Source of the DNA: Halorussus salinisoli
GTDB lineage: Archaea > Halobacteriota > Halobacteria > Halobacteriales > Haladaptataceae
Assembly (NCBI GenBank): GCA_005239435.1
Contig: SZNP01000008.1
Span: forward strand, 124,001-188,000
DNA length: 64,000 bases
Direction of reading: 5' to 3'
Shown here: in pieces, positions 28,854 through 36,383 of the stretch
Numbering within the stretch: the stretch's first letter is position 1
How the letters are laid out: each line of letters opens with the position of its first letter
Notes under the pieces: generated by a model
Told to the model about the DNA's origin: nothing
What the model saw: only the letters and a program-made list of their open reading frames with translations
The model's database searches: none
Made by a program: the position numbers and the translations under genes

Positions 28854-29489
28854 TTAGACTTCGACTTCTTCTTCGTCCACGTCCACGGAGGTCTCCTCCT
28901 CGGCAGCGACCTCTTCGGGACGGGCTTCCAGCGTCGCCTTCTGAATCTCGACGCGGCGGAGCGGGTAGATGGTCTTGGCCTCGCCGTAGATAGCAGAGGA
29001 GAGTCGACCTTCGACCACGCTGTCGATGAGGTCCTCGAAGGTCCGGTCCTCGGCGGCTTCCTCGACGAGGTCGATCATCGTCCGGCGGATGGCCTGCTCC
29101 TGGCTCGCGTCGGCGTCCTTGGTCGTGAACGCGACGGGCTGAATCTGGACGCGGTAGTCGTCGGTCGTCAGGACCGTGATGTACGCCTGGATCTTCGAGG
29201 CACCGCGGCGCACGAGGCTCCGCAGGTAGTCGCGGGTGAGTTCGTGCTTGATGAACTCGGTGTAGGCCGAGTCGCTACCCACGTCGTTGATCTTGAACGT
29301 GAGCTTGGTGTTGTTCTCGCTGGCGTCGCCTTTCAGTTCGCCTAGCGTGGTCTCGACGTTGCGGCCGAGGACCTTGTCCGGTTCGTCTGCGGGGGTGCCA
29401 CCGAGCTCCTGACGGTCGAACTGCTGGGGAGCGTGGATGGTGTACCACCGTTTTTCCTGCTTCTGCTTGGATACTGATCGTTCGCTCAT
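28854..29489 (-). CDS. rps3ae: 30S ribosomal protein eS1 (S3Ae)
   Basis: The 211-residue product begins MSERSVSKQKQEKRWYTIHAP and carries the eS1 landmarks KINDVGSDSAYTEFIKHELT, RDYLRSLVRRGASKI and the C-terminal region YPLRRVEIQKATLEARPEEV. It is an archaeal/eukaryotic small-subunit protein without bacterial counterpart of the same type. It ends in an acidic tail. Last gene of the minus-strand operon uS15, RecJ-like, Pcc1, eS1; its start overlaps Pcc1 by 4 nt. Confidence 0.96.
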   Translation of the reverse strand: MSERSVSKQKQEKRWYTIHAPQQFDRQELGGTPADEPDKVLGRNVETTLGELKGDASENNTKLTFKINDVGSDSAYTEFIKHELTRDYLRSLVRRGASKIQAYITVLTTDDYRVQIQPVAFTTKDADASQEQAIRRTMIDLVEEAAEDRTFEDLIDSVVEGRLSSAIYGEAKTIYPLRRVEIQKATLEARPEEVAAEEETSVDVDEEEVEV

Positions 29490-29785
29490 GATTGGGTTGT
29501 GTCGTCTGCGTTCGCGTGTCGTTTGCCTGCCTGTACGACGTCCTGCGCCACCGCGAGATTCACGACGTAGTCGTCCATCGTGGTCCGGAGACCGCCGGTC
29601 GTCTCGCGTTCGACGGTCGTGACGACCCTCTCGTTGCCGTGGGCATCGCGCTCGACTCGCGTGTCGATTTCGGGCGTGTTGTCGGGTCGAACCGACGCCG
29701 CCAGAATCGCGGCGTCTTCGACCTGCGTCCGAATCGTCGCCGAGCGACTGGCCGACTCGTCGGGGAGCGACTGGCGACCGGTCAC
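29486..29785 (-). CDS. pcc1: KEOPS complex subunit Pcc1
   Basis: The 99-residue product has the small Pcc1 fold pattern: an N-terminal strand (SATIRTQVEDAAILAASVRPDN), a basic/acidic strand pair (TRVERDAHGNERVVTTVERE), and the helix TTMDDYVVNLAVAQDVV. Pcc1 dimers bind tRNA within KEOPS, which makes the t6A37 modification on ANN-decoding tRNAs with Kae1 and Bud32. GTG start, overlapping the RecJ-like stop by 4 nt (GTGA) and overlapped by eS1. Genes for the other subunits are not in this window. Confidence 0.9.
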   Translation of the reverse strand: MTGRQSLPDESASRSATIRTQVEDAAILAASVRPDNTPEIDTRVERDAHGNERVVTTVERETTGGLRTTMDDYVVNLAVAQDVVQAGKRHANADDTTQS

Positions 29786-30981
29786 GGTCGGGCCTCCCTG
29801 AACGCGGCGAGAAACTCCTTGGCGTCCGTCTCGGGGTCGAACTTCGCGTAGCCTCGGCCGGGCGTGCCGCCGCCCGACCCGCCGACTGCCTGCGCGGCCT
29901 CGTCCATCGTCGCGCCGACGCCCGACGCCTCGACTGCGGCCGCGGCCGCCTCCTCCTCGGAGACGACGACCGCGACGGGTTCGGGCGACCGGAAGTCACG
30001 CAGGAGACGGGCAACCGTCTCGACGGGGGCTTCGTCGGTCCGAAGCGCGAACAGGCCGTCGTACCGGCCCGTCGTCCCCTCGCGGAGGACCTCGTGTGCA
30101 CGCGCGGCGTGGTCGCGCCACGCGTCGAGCGCGTCGGCGCGCGCGTCGTGGCCGAGCGCCAGCGCGACGCCCGTGCCCGGTCGCTCGCGCGCGACGGCTT
30201 CCAGCACGTCGGCGTACCCCTCGACTGTGGCGAAGGGCGCATTCGCGTCGGCTCCGTCGCCCGGAATCGCGTGGGGTCGGAGCGCGCGCTCGACGGTTTC
30301 GGCGGCGCGGTCGGTCGCGGCGTCCGCGCCGGTGACCGCCAGCGCGAACTCGGAGGCCACCGTGCGGTGGTCCTCCCCGCCGAGTTCGGCGGGGAGACCG
30401 AGCTCGGCCAGCGTGGCCTGCACGGCTTCGGTGTCTCCGGAGTACTCCGCGTGCGCGAGCGTCGAGTGCGCGAGACCGTCCGCGAGGTCGTCGGTCGGAA
30501 CGCCGACGCCGTTTCGGCGGCCGAGACCCGCGTCGCGGGCCTGTTCGAGGACGTGGGCGCTCTCGCCCGCGCCCGCCGGACGGCCAGCGGCGACGACGCC
30601 CGCGAGCGCCAGCACGGGGTCGGGCGACGCTCCGAGTTCCTGTGCCGCGTCGAACGCGGTCACGCTCGCGGGAGTCGCCTCGCCCGTGACGGAGGCGTCC
30701 GCCGTGGAATCGAGGCCGACGCCGACCGTGGTGTCGCGGTCGCCGTCCTCGTCGGCCGACTCGTCGCTCTCCGGCGGAGCCAGCGTCTCGCCGAAGCGTC
30801 CGATTCGAATCTGATAGGGGACGCCGGAGTCGGCGAGCGCGCGTGCGAGCAAGCCAGCGCCAGCGAGGCAGTCGCCGTCGGCCCGCGCGAGGACTCGAAC
30901 GAAGTCGGCCTCGCGGAGGCTGGCGGCCACGTCGCTGGCGGAATCGGCTGGCCCGTCGTCAGTTCGACCCGAGGTGGACAT
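29782..30981 (-). CDS. RecJ-like protein of the uS15 operon (divergent DHH family)
   Basis: The 399-residue product starts with a DHH-like N-terminal motif, FVRVLARADGDCLAGAGLLARAL (about 27-49), in which DGD resembles motif I. No clear DHH triplet follows. It ends in a Gly-rich element (GGSGGGTPGRGYAKF, about 370-384) resembling the DHHA1 nucleotide loop. It is Ala/Asp-rich. Haloarchaeal genes at this position, between uS15 and Pcc1, are usually annotated RecJ-like exonuclease. The missing residues suggest it may be a structural GINS/Cdc45-like paralogue rather than an active nuclease; that is inference. Confidence 0.75.
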   Translation of the reverse strand: MSTSGRTDDGPADSASDVAASLREADFVRVLARADGDCLAGAGLLARALADSGVPYQIRIGRFGETLAPPESDESADEDGDRDTTVGVGLDSTADASVTGEATPASVTAFDAAQELGASPDPVLALAGVVAAGRPAGAGESAHVLEQARDAGLGRRNGVGVPTDDLADGLAHSTLAHAEYSGDTEAVQATLAELGLPAELGGEDHRTVASEFALAVTGADAATDRAAETVERALRPHAIPGDGADANAPFATVEGYADVLEAVARERPGTGVALALGHDARADALDAWRDHAARAHEVLREGTTGRYDGLFALRTDEAPVETVARLLRDFRSPEPVAVVVSEEEAAAAAVEASGVGATMDEAAQAVGGSGGGTPGRGYAKFDPETDAKEFLAAFREARP

Positions 30982-31449
30982 TTACTCTTCGAGGAGTTCC
31001 TTGGCGTTTTCGTAGGAGTACTTGAAGTCTTCGTCGAGTTCGTCGCCACGGTAGTAGTCCACGAGGCGGCGAACCTTCGACTGGGTGTTCTGGAGGGCGC
31101 GCTTGTTCTGGGCGTCCTGCGGGTTCTGGTCCATGTGCTCGCGCAGGCGGACGGCCCGCTTCAGCAGGTTGCGAAGGTCTTCCGGCAGGTCGCCGTCGGC
31201 GTCGTTCTCTTCGAGAATCTCGGTGACCTTCTTGCCGGTCGCCAGCTTCACGTCGGGAACCGGCGTGCCCTTCACGCCCTCGTCGCGCAGCTTCAGGCCG
31301 ATCTGGCTCGGGGTGTGACCCTGGTCGGCCAGTTCGACCACGCGCTCTTCGATAGCGTCTTCGTCTACGTCGCTCCACTCCGGCGGTTCGTCTGCCACGG
31401 GCTTGTCCGAGTCGGACGAGCCGCGGCGGCGGGTGTGCATTCGTGCCAT
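30982..31449 (-). CDS. rps15: 30S ribosomal protein uS15
   Basis: The 155-residue product starts MARMHTRRRGSSDSDK, the archaeal S15 start, and carries the extended archaeal N-terminal half (PPEWSDVDEDAIEERVVELA, PSQIGLKLRD, GTPVPDVKLATGKKV). The helical core that binds 16S rRNA (LREHMDQNPQDAQNKRAL and SKVRRLVDYYRG) follows. The first Met in this sequence is at 31449; the open frame continues upstream into leader sequence. The gene directly precedes the RecJ-like gene with no gap. Its upstream region contains unusual repeated hairpins. Confidence 0.96.
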   Translation of the reverse strand: MARMHTRRRGSSDSDKPVADEPPEWSDVDEDAIEERVVELADQGHTPSQIGLKLRDEGVKGTPVPDVKLATGKKVTEILEENDADGDLPEDLRNLLKRAVRLREHMDQNPQDAQNKRALQNTQSKVRRLVDYYRGDELDEDFKYSYENAKELLEE

Positions 31450-31790
31450 TGTTATCGGATTGGAACTGCACAGGCCGCTTGTCGCTGACGCAGAGAGGCG
31501 TCGCGTGCAAATGCGTCGGTCTGACGCGGCGCACGTCCGCAATCCCGAGCCACTGAAATAGCGAGACGCAGAGCGTCTCGGAGTGGCGAGTCAGATTTGC
31601 GGCTGTGCTGTTCCCGTACTCGATATAAATCGGGCGTAGGTATTTAAGCATTGTACTCTGGAGCTACCTCTGCAATAGTCGGACTCCGAGACGGTCACCC
31701 AATCGACCGATGGTACGCCACTCCGACCCGATGGTAGTCGGATTCCGAGAGGTTTATCAGTACCCCCGGCCAACGAAGAAATGCGTTCGA
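31450..31790. other. Structured leader/intergenic region upstream of uS15
   Basis: 341 bp without a gene. On the minus strand two TATA-like boxes, TTTATATC (31622-31629) and GCTTAAATA (31641-31649), would give uS15 a leader of about 150 nt. The leader holds three short hairpins sharing the arm GACGC/GCGTC: 31487-31502, 31513-31527 and 31563-31579 (the last a 7-bp stem with a 3-nt loop). The right part holds the tRNA-Ala promoter on the plus strand. Confidence 0.5.
31752..31759 (+). promoter_or_regulatory. TATA box of the tRNA-Ala gene
   Basis: GTTTATCA lies 32-39 nt upstream of the mature tRNA 5' end at 31791. This spacing fits transcription starting a few bases before the tRNA. Confidence 0.5.
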
Positions 31791-31862
31791 GGGCTCGTAG
31801 ATCAGCGGTAGATCATCCCCCTGGCACGGGGAAGGCCTCGGGTTCAAATCCCGACGAGTCCA
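31791..31862 (+). tRNA. tRNA-Ala (anticodon GGC)
   Basis: The 72-nt sequence folds as a cloverleaf. The acceptor arms GGGCTCG and CGAGTCC pair with G3:U70, the alanine identity element; the discriminator is A73. The anticodon arm is TCCCC-CTGGCAC-GGGGA with anticodon GGC, and the T loop is GTTCAAATC. No CCA is encoded and no intron is present. An apparent minus-strand ORF across it is spurious. The gene borders a decayed integrative element. Confidence 0.95.
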
Positions 31863-32151
31863 TGGCTGTTCTTTCAGAAATCCAGTGAGTCCAGATGGGC
31901 ACACGGCGAAGTCTTAACTCTTCGAGCCTCGGCCTTGCCAAGTCCAGTTGCTACCTGAAAGCGGTAAGCGCGTCCGAGGGCATTTGCATCCTTTGAGACG
32001 GTCGTACCCGCGCCGATCATCGGTCCCGTGAATAGAGTTTGTTGGTGTAACACTAATCATTCCTCTCAATGACCCGCGATCTCATCGGACACAAACACTT
32101 CTTTCCAAGGGGAGGTTTAATTTGAATCCCATACCACTTGCTCTATAGAAG
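31863..32151. other. Gene-free left part of a decayed integrative element
   Basis: 289 bp between the tRNA and the AT-rich cargo gene. No gene seen. The composition shifts to AT-rich toward the right. A partial repeat of the tRNA 3' end, GAGTCCA, recurs at 31886-31892 (also 31856-31862) but is too short to call an attachment site. The right end carries the promoter of the cargo gene. Confidence 0.4.
32114..32123 (+). promoter_or_regulatory. TATA box of the cargo gene at 32152
   Basis: GGTTTAATTT lies 29-38 nt upstream of the ATG at 32152. It is in the expected place for a leaderless transcript and indicates the gene can still be expressed. Confidence 0.45.
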
Positions 32152-32802
32152 ATGCCATCGTATGAAGAAATTGTAGAGGAAGTCCGTGCTTTCTTCGACA
32201 TCTATAACAAAATTTTCGTAGTTGGTTCTGTCTTGGTAGTAGGACTGCTTGTCTACCTTCAAGCACCACTCTCTGCGGCAGTAGCGATTTTCACCGCTGT
32301 CTACGCCTTTATTGCGTTCAATCGTATGCGAGATTCAGAGGGTGTATGGACGAATTCGCCCGTGGTCAGACGTGATTTTCAAAGTTCTACAGATTCCGAT
32401 AGCTATGATTTCGGCCTGAGGAATTTCGGCCCCGGACCGGCACTGTACCTTAGAGTTCATGCGACAGTTGAACCTGATGGACCAAGTCTGACGATTCCCG
32501 AGTCAGACCCTCCTCTCCACTTAGAGGAGGGAGAATTTCTGTCACTAATACAAGACGAATTGGCCGTACTTCGCGATGAGAACTCTGACTTGTATGAGAA
32601 AGACGACGCGGCCCGAGTAGAACTCTACTATACTTTCGAGTCCACTTCAGGCAGGCAAACACCGCCCGGATTAAAGAATCCGAGAGATATGAGTGTAGAC
32701 GATCTAGTGGACAAAGCAGATAACCCCCGTACTGAAAAACTAGAGAACCTTCGGAAGGTTTGTACTGAAGTCTCAGAGGTTGCTGAGGAACCTACGCTGT
32801 AA
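32152..32802 (+). CDS. AT-rich membrane-anchored protein of unknown function (element cargo)
   Basis: The 216-residue product has two adjacent membrane helices (about residues 18-36 and 38-56) followed by a cytoplasmic-type domain of about 150 residues. The latter includes YDFGLRNFGPGPALYLRVHATVEPDG, an immunoglobulin-like beta region seen in some small haloarchaeal membrane proteins. Codon use is clearly more AT-rich (many AAA, TTT, GAT, ATT codons) than neighbours, and it lies between tRNA-Ala and a broken integrase. That marks it as horizontally acquired. Function unknown; with a helix pair and a soluble domain it could be a defence or signalling component, but nothing shows this. Confidence 0.75.
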   Translation: MPSYEEIVEEVRAFFDIYNKIFVVGSVLVVGLLVYLQAPLSAAVAIFTAVYAFIAFNRMRDSEGVWTNSPVVRRDFQSSTDSDSYDFGLRNFGPGPALYLRVHATVEPDGPSLTIPESDPPLHLEEGEFLSLIQDELAVLRDENSDLYEKDDAARVELYYTFESTSGRQTPPGLKNPRDMSVDDLVDKADNPRTEKLENLRKVCTEVSEVAEEPTL

Positions 32803-32804
32803 CT

Positions 32805-32978
32805 CTTGTTTTCCTCAATCTGCGCGTTATAGTGTTCTCGAAGCACCTCGGAACTCATGTCCAGCCTATCGCTTGCCATCTCCTCTGGCAGCCCGGCGTT
32901 CAGGTTCTTCGTAACTGAGCCTCAAAGCGCGTGTGGTAACCGCGACGAAGGACATTTTGACGATACGTGCTTTTCCCG
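32805..32978 (-). pseudogene. C-terminal remnant of a tyrosine recombinase (integrase)
   Basis: Read on the minus strand, one frame gives KCPSSRLPHAL, a TGA stop at 32922-32924, then GSVTKNLNAGLPEEMASDRL and DMSSEVLREHYNAQIEENK. This matches, from memory, the C-terminal end of haloarchaeal phage-type integrases (PHALRRGSVT...SDRMDVS.EVL..HYD). HAL-stop replaces the catalytic HxxR box, and the nucleophilic Tyr is in HYN. The N-terminal core-binding and catalytic parts are gone, so it is inactive. It is adjacent to aIF1A and near tRNA-Ala, the likely former attachment site. Confidence 0.7.
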
Positions 32979-33026
32979 ACGGACGCTCGGCTCGATTACT
33001 GAAAATGCGAAGCCGCAGAAATCGCG

Positions 33027-33314
33027 TTAGACGTTGATGTGACCTTCGCGTCGAAGCTGGTCCTGCGCGGACCCGTCGTAGCGCCACTCGATGTCGGCCT
33101 TCTCGTCCTGCCAGTCCCACGGTTCGCACAGCACGATGTCGTCGCGTCGAATCCAGATTCGCTTTCGCATTCGGCCCGGAATTCGACCCATGCGCTCTTC
33201 GCCGTCGTTACAGCGGAGGCGCACGCGGTTCTTGCCGAGCATCTCGGTCACGATAGCGAACTGTTCCGTGTCGTCGGGCATGCGGAGGTTCCGTCGCCCA
33301 GAATCTTCACTCAC
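33027..33314 (-). CDS. eif1a: Translation initiation factor aIF1A
   Basis: The 95-residue product has the S1/IF1-like OB fold of eIF1[59 protein letters not shown], starting near residue 18. It binds the 30S A-site and aids start-codon selection. The protein is archaeal-length. It starts with GTG and has a TATA element (33336-33344) 22-30 nt upstream, so the transcript is probably leaderless. It borders the integrase remnant but is intact. Confidence 0.95.
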   Translation of the reverse strand: MSEDSGRRNLRMPDDTEQFAIVTEMLGKNRVRLRCNDGEERMGRIPGRMRKRIWIRRDDIVLCEPWDWQDEKADIEWRYDGSAQDQLRREGHINV

Positions 33315-33335
33315 AACCTAAATACGTGTCGCACC

Positions 33336-33344
33336 CTTTTAAAG
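33336..33344 (-). promoter_or_regulatory. TATA box of the aIF1A gene
   Basis: CTTTAAAAG on the minus strand lies 22-30 nt upstream of the GTG start at 33314, the spacing expected for a leaderless mRNA. Confidence 0.45.
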
Positions 33345-33423
33345 GATTTCATCGTGAGTGTCAACTCCTCTCTCGGTAACCCTCCGGTTCACAGCGTCTC
33401 GCAGTCAGCAGTCGGTCTTCGAG

Positions 33424-33615
33424 TCAGAAGTCGGCCTTCGAGATCCACTCGCGCGCGACGGCGACGAACCACGCCATCCACACCGCGAACGCGACTAGCC
33501 ACGCGCCGTACTGCACCAGCGGGTGCGGGACGAGGAAGTACGCGCCACCGAGTAGCGCCACGACGACGGCGAGCGCGGCGAGATTACGGTACGTCGGACC
33601 CAAAAGCTCCCGCAT
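33424..33615 (-). CDS. Small two-helix membrane protein
   Basis: The 63-residue product has two hydrophobic segments (about residues 11-28 and 35-53), ending with REWISKADF. It starts MRELLGPTYRN. No family recognised. It stands alone between aIF1A and the HalOD1 gene. Acidic/basic balance and helix length fit a real membrane protein. Confidence 0.6.
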   Translation of the reverse strand: MRELLGPTYRNLAALAVVVALLGGAYFLVPHPLVQYGAWLVAFAVWMAWFVAVAREWISKADF

Positions 33616-33777
33616 CTGTCGGAGGTACGCGGTCCGAACACATCACTGTTGGCGGTCGCGCTCTCGTTCGCTCCGGCGTGGACTGGCCACGTGACCCTAT
33701 CGTCGCGGCCGGTCGCAGAACCCGAGGAAATCCCCCCGAACCGTCAGGAATCCCACCCTGAGGTTCCCGACGCTTCG

Positions 33778-34107
33778 CTACCCCTGAACGACGACTCGGC
33801 CGCTCGAATGCACCGTGACCTCGTACACGTCGTAGGGGAACGACACCGACACCTCGTCGCGCAAGTCGCCGTACCGTCGCGTGTGGAACAGGAGTTGGAG
33901 CGCGTCGCAGTCTACCACTGAACTTAGCGGCGTTATCCGTGCGGGGTCTCGTTCGAGTACTTCAGCGAGCGCGAGCGCGAGGCCGGTACAGACCTCCCCG
34001 GCGAGCATGTGGTCACTGACGTCGAAGATGTAGGTAGAGATGGTGTCACCGTTTTCCGACTCAGATTCGATCTCCACAGGGTCGATGTTGTATCTCGACA
34101 TGCTCAT
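33778..34107 (-). CDS. HalOD1 output domain protein (first copy)
   Basis: The 109-residue product is a stand-alone HalOD1 domain: STYIFDVSDHMLAGEVCTGLALALAEVLERDPARITPLSSVVDCDALQLLF. This is the haloarchaeal output domain usually fused to receivers or found alone. An ATG two codons downstream (34101) is equally possible. Stand-alone HalOD1 proteins probably take part in signalling, though no biochemical role is known. A second, distantly similar copy is at 60226-60555. Confidence 0.8.
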   Translation of the reverse strand: MSMSRYNIDPVEIESESENGDTISTYIFDVSDHMLAGEVCTGLALALAEVLERDPARITPLSSVVDCDALQLLFHTRRYGDLRDEVSVSFPYDVYEVTVHSSGRVVVQG

Positions 34108-34278
34108 TTAGTTGCTATGTCCTATCGGGGAGGGTCGCACATAGGTTTTCCGATGGTAAAGAATTCGAGACGACGGGGCCTATTGGGACTCGACTCCTAA
34201 CTACCCGTCAGAGCACCAGTGAATTTTTCCTGATAAGTGGCGGCTTGGTTTATAACCCCATAGTTCGATGAGGCAGAT

Positions 34279-36063
34279 ATGACCGGTTGGCGGAGTCCGA
34301 GCTCGGGGCAAAGTGGGGGCTGGTGCCACCAGTCGAATCGCGCACGTGGTCAGTCGGAAGTGTTGGGCGTCGTTCTCCTGCTCGCTATCACCATTACGGG
34401 AACCGGGCTCATCGTGGCGTTCGGATCGTCGGCGTTGAACGACTCGAAGCAGTCGTCCGAAATCGACAGCGCCGAACACGCTATGACCCAACTCGACTCG
34501 AAGGCGAGTCTGGTCGGTATCGGGTCGTCGCCCACCCAGAGCGTCTCGCTCGGCGTCGATAGCGCCACCGCCGAGAATCGGACCGGGTGGATGCGAGTCC
34601 GGGTCGTCAATCGGACCGACGGCACGACCGAACACGTCGTGATGAACCAGACCCTCGGCGAAATTTCGTACCAGAACGAAGACACCAGAATCGCGTATCA
34701 GGGCGGCGGCGTCTGGAAGCGAACCGCCAACGGGAGTACGATGGTGTCGCCGCCGGAGGTCCACTACCGAGGGACGACGCTCACGCTACCGCTCGTCACG
34801 GTCAATGGGAGCAAGTCGCTCGATGGCCGGGTCCGAGTGACCGGCGACGGCGGGACCGAAGCGAAGTTCCCCAAGAAGAGCAACCCCGACTTCCGGAACC
34901 CGCTCACGAACGGCGAGGTGAACGTCACTGTCCGGAGCGACTACTACGAGGCGTGGGGTCGGTTCTTCGAGCAACGAACCGGCGGGTCGGTCACGTACGA
35001 CCACTCCCGCGACCGCGTCACCATCACGCTGGTCGTCCCCACTCGGACAAGAAACGTCACCAACGCGCTGGCCGGAACCACGCCCGACCAGATGACCATC
35101 AAGGGCGCTGGCGGGTCGTCGTTCACTGACAGCTACAATTCCTCCGACGGTGGATACGGCGGGAGAGGGGCCTCCGACGAGGGGACCATCGTTACGAAGG
35201 GGAGCGTGGAACTGTCCGGCGGTGCCGAAATCTACGGCGACCTCCAGACCGGCGGCGGCACCGTGAACTTCGGCGGCGGCGTCACCATCCACGGTAACCT
35301 CTCCTACGGTGGGACGGTCAACTGCAACGGTGGCGCGCCGGGAAGCGACTGTAGCGCGGTCGACGGATGGCAAGCCAACAACGGCACGGCCCCGGACATC
35401 AGTCCTATCGGCGACATGGTGACGGGGAAAGTGGCGACGTACAGCGACCCCTCGAACAACCAGAACGGCGGGGTGACGGCCATCAACGAGAGTACGGACA
35501 CGTGGAACGACTCGGAATCGACGCTCACGCTCCCCACGGGCGCTTACTACGTCTCGAACGACGACCTCGACTCGTCGCAGACGCTGCGATTCGACAACAC
35601 CGGCGGGGACGTCACGCTCGTCGTGGACGACGACATCGTCTGGGATAGCGTGAACGTCGAACTGGCCGACCCCGAGGCCGGGATGGTGAAAATCTACACC
35701 AGCGGGTCGAAGTTCCACCTCTCGGACTCGTCCGTCGGGGACACGAGCACCCACGTCTCGCCATCACTACGGGTCTACGCCGGGCCGGGTCTCGACGTGG
35801 AACTCGACAATCACGCCGAGTTCGTCGGCCTTATCTACGCACCGGGCACCGACACCAATTCGGGATCGATTACGATCCACTCCCAGTCGGAACTCTACGG
35901 CGGCGTCGTCGGCGGCGGCAACACGCTCCTGCAATCGGGCGGGTCGATTCACTTCGACCAAGCCCTCAAATCGGTAGACCCCGTCGTCGGCGCGGCGAAC
36001 AACGTCCCGCGCCTCACGTACCTCCACGTCAGCGTCGCCCGCGTGAACATCACGAGCGTCTGA
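34279..36063 (+). CDS. Pilin-like surface protein with polymer-forming C terminus
   Basis: The 594-residue product starts with a basic stretch and a type III signal-like/pilin N terminus (RGQSEVLGVVLLLAITITGTGLIVAFG, about 23-49). A large extracellular region rich in Thr/Asn/Gly follows. Its C-terminal part has glycine-rich beta-helix-like rungs (GGAEIYGDLQTGGGTVNFGGGVTIHGNLSYGG, about residues 312-345), as in haloarchaeal DUF7305-type domains. It is probably exported and anchored by the hydrophobic helix. It lies next to, but opposite in strand to, the pilus-like operon, so it may be a substrate or tip of that machine. Many NxS/T sites suggest N-glycosylation. Confidence 0.8.
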   Translation: MTGWRSPSSGQSGGWCHQSNRARGQSEVLGVVLLLAITITGTGLIVAFGSSALNDSKQSSEIDSAEHAMTQLDSKASLVGIGSSPTQSVSLGVDSATAENRTGWMRVRVVNRTDGTTEHVVMNQTLGEISYQNEDTRIAYQGGGVWKRTANGSTMVSPPEVHYRGTTLTLPLVTVNGSKSLDGRVRVTGDGGTEAKFPKKSNPDFRNPLTNGEVNVTVRSDYYEAWGRFFEQRTGGSVTYDHSRDRVTITLVVPTRTRNVTNALAGTTPDQMTIKGAGGSSFTDSYNSSDGGYGGRGASDEGTIVTKGSVELSGGAEIYGDLQTGGGTVNFGGGVTIHGNLSYGGTVNCNGGAPGSDCSAVDGWQANNGTAPDISPIGDMVTGKVATYSDPSNNQNGGVTAINESTDTWNDSESTLTLPTGAYYVSNDDLDSSQTLRFDNTGGDVTLVVDDDIVWDSVNVELADPEAGMVKIYTSGSKFHLSDSSVGDTSTHVSPSLRVYAGPGLDVELDNHAEFVGLIYAPGTDTNSGSITIHSQSELYGGVVGGGNTLLQSGGSIHFDQALKSVDPVVGAANNVPRLTYLHVSVARVNITSV

Positions 36064-36199
36064 AGTCCTCTCACACAACCGTCTGGTTGTTAAGAAATTA
36101 TACGTGAGGTTCTAAAAAATATATGGGAATGTTTCCCGTGTAGATGTAATTGTGGGGGCGGTCGGCGAAAGCCGAAGTCACCGTTCCAATTCGGCCCGG

Positions 36200-36226
36200 G
36201 TTGGCGGACCACGAGGGTCCGCCAAC
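36200..36226 (+). repeat. Perfect 11-bp inverted repeat (hairpin)
   Basis: GTTGGCGGACC, loop ACGAG, GGTCCGCCAAC: an 11-bp perfect stem with a 5-nt loop. It may be a terminator-like or RNA structural element in the convergent region; no T-tract follows it directly. Confidence 0.7.
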
Positions 36227-36293
36227 TGTGAGAAGGACGACCGAACGAAGTGAGGGAGGTGGCTGTCGTGGTGCGGTACTCTTGGTTCAAGGA

Positions 36294-36383
36294 GTAGCTA
36301 GCTACGCTCTATTTCCGTCGCTTCCACGCACAACCGTCAATATCGCATCGCAGACGGTAGGAACCCCCGAGGTAGCTAGCTAC
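36294..36383. repeat. Two copies of the palindrome GTAGCTAGCTAC
   Basis: The 12-bp self-complementary sequence GTAGCTAGCTAC occurs at 36294-36305 and at 36372-36383, 78 bp apart. CTAG-containing words are rare in haloarchaeal DNA, so the recurrence is notable. It could be paired operators, recombination sites or a hairpin pair. Confidence 0.6.

Noticed and set aside
31695..31904. Minus-strand open frame across tRNA-Ala
   Set aside because: It reads through the tRNA; the peptide (RRDLNPRPSPCQGDDLP) is the familiar spurious product of tRNA genes.
32628..32879. An 83-residue minus-strand protein gene starting MASDRLDMSSEV
   Set aside because: Its start is only the integrase C terminus; the remainder is antisense to the cargo gene, so it is treated as part of the pseudogene.
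32803..33026. A second attachment site (copy of the tRNA 3' end) at the right end of the decayed element
   Set aside because: I searched by eye for GGTTCAAATCCCGACGAGTCCA and shorter parts. Only a 7-bp GAGTCCA recurs, on the left side at 31886-31892, which is within chance.
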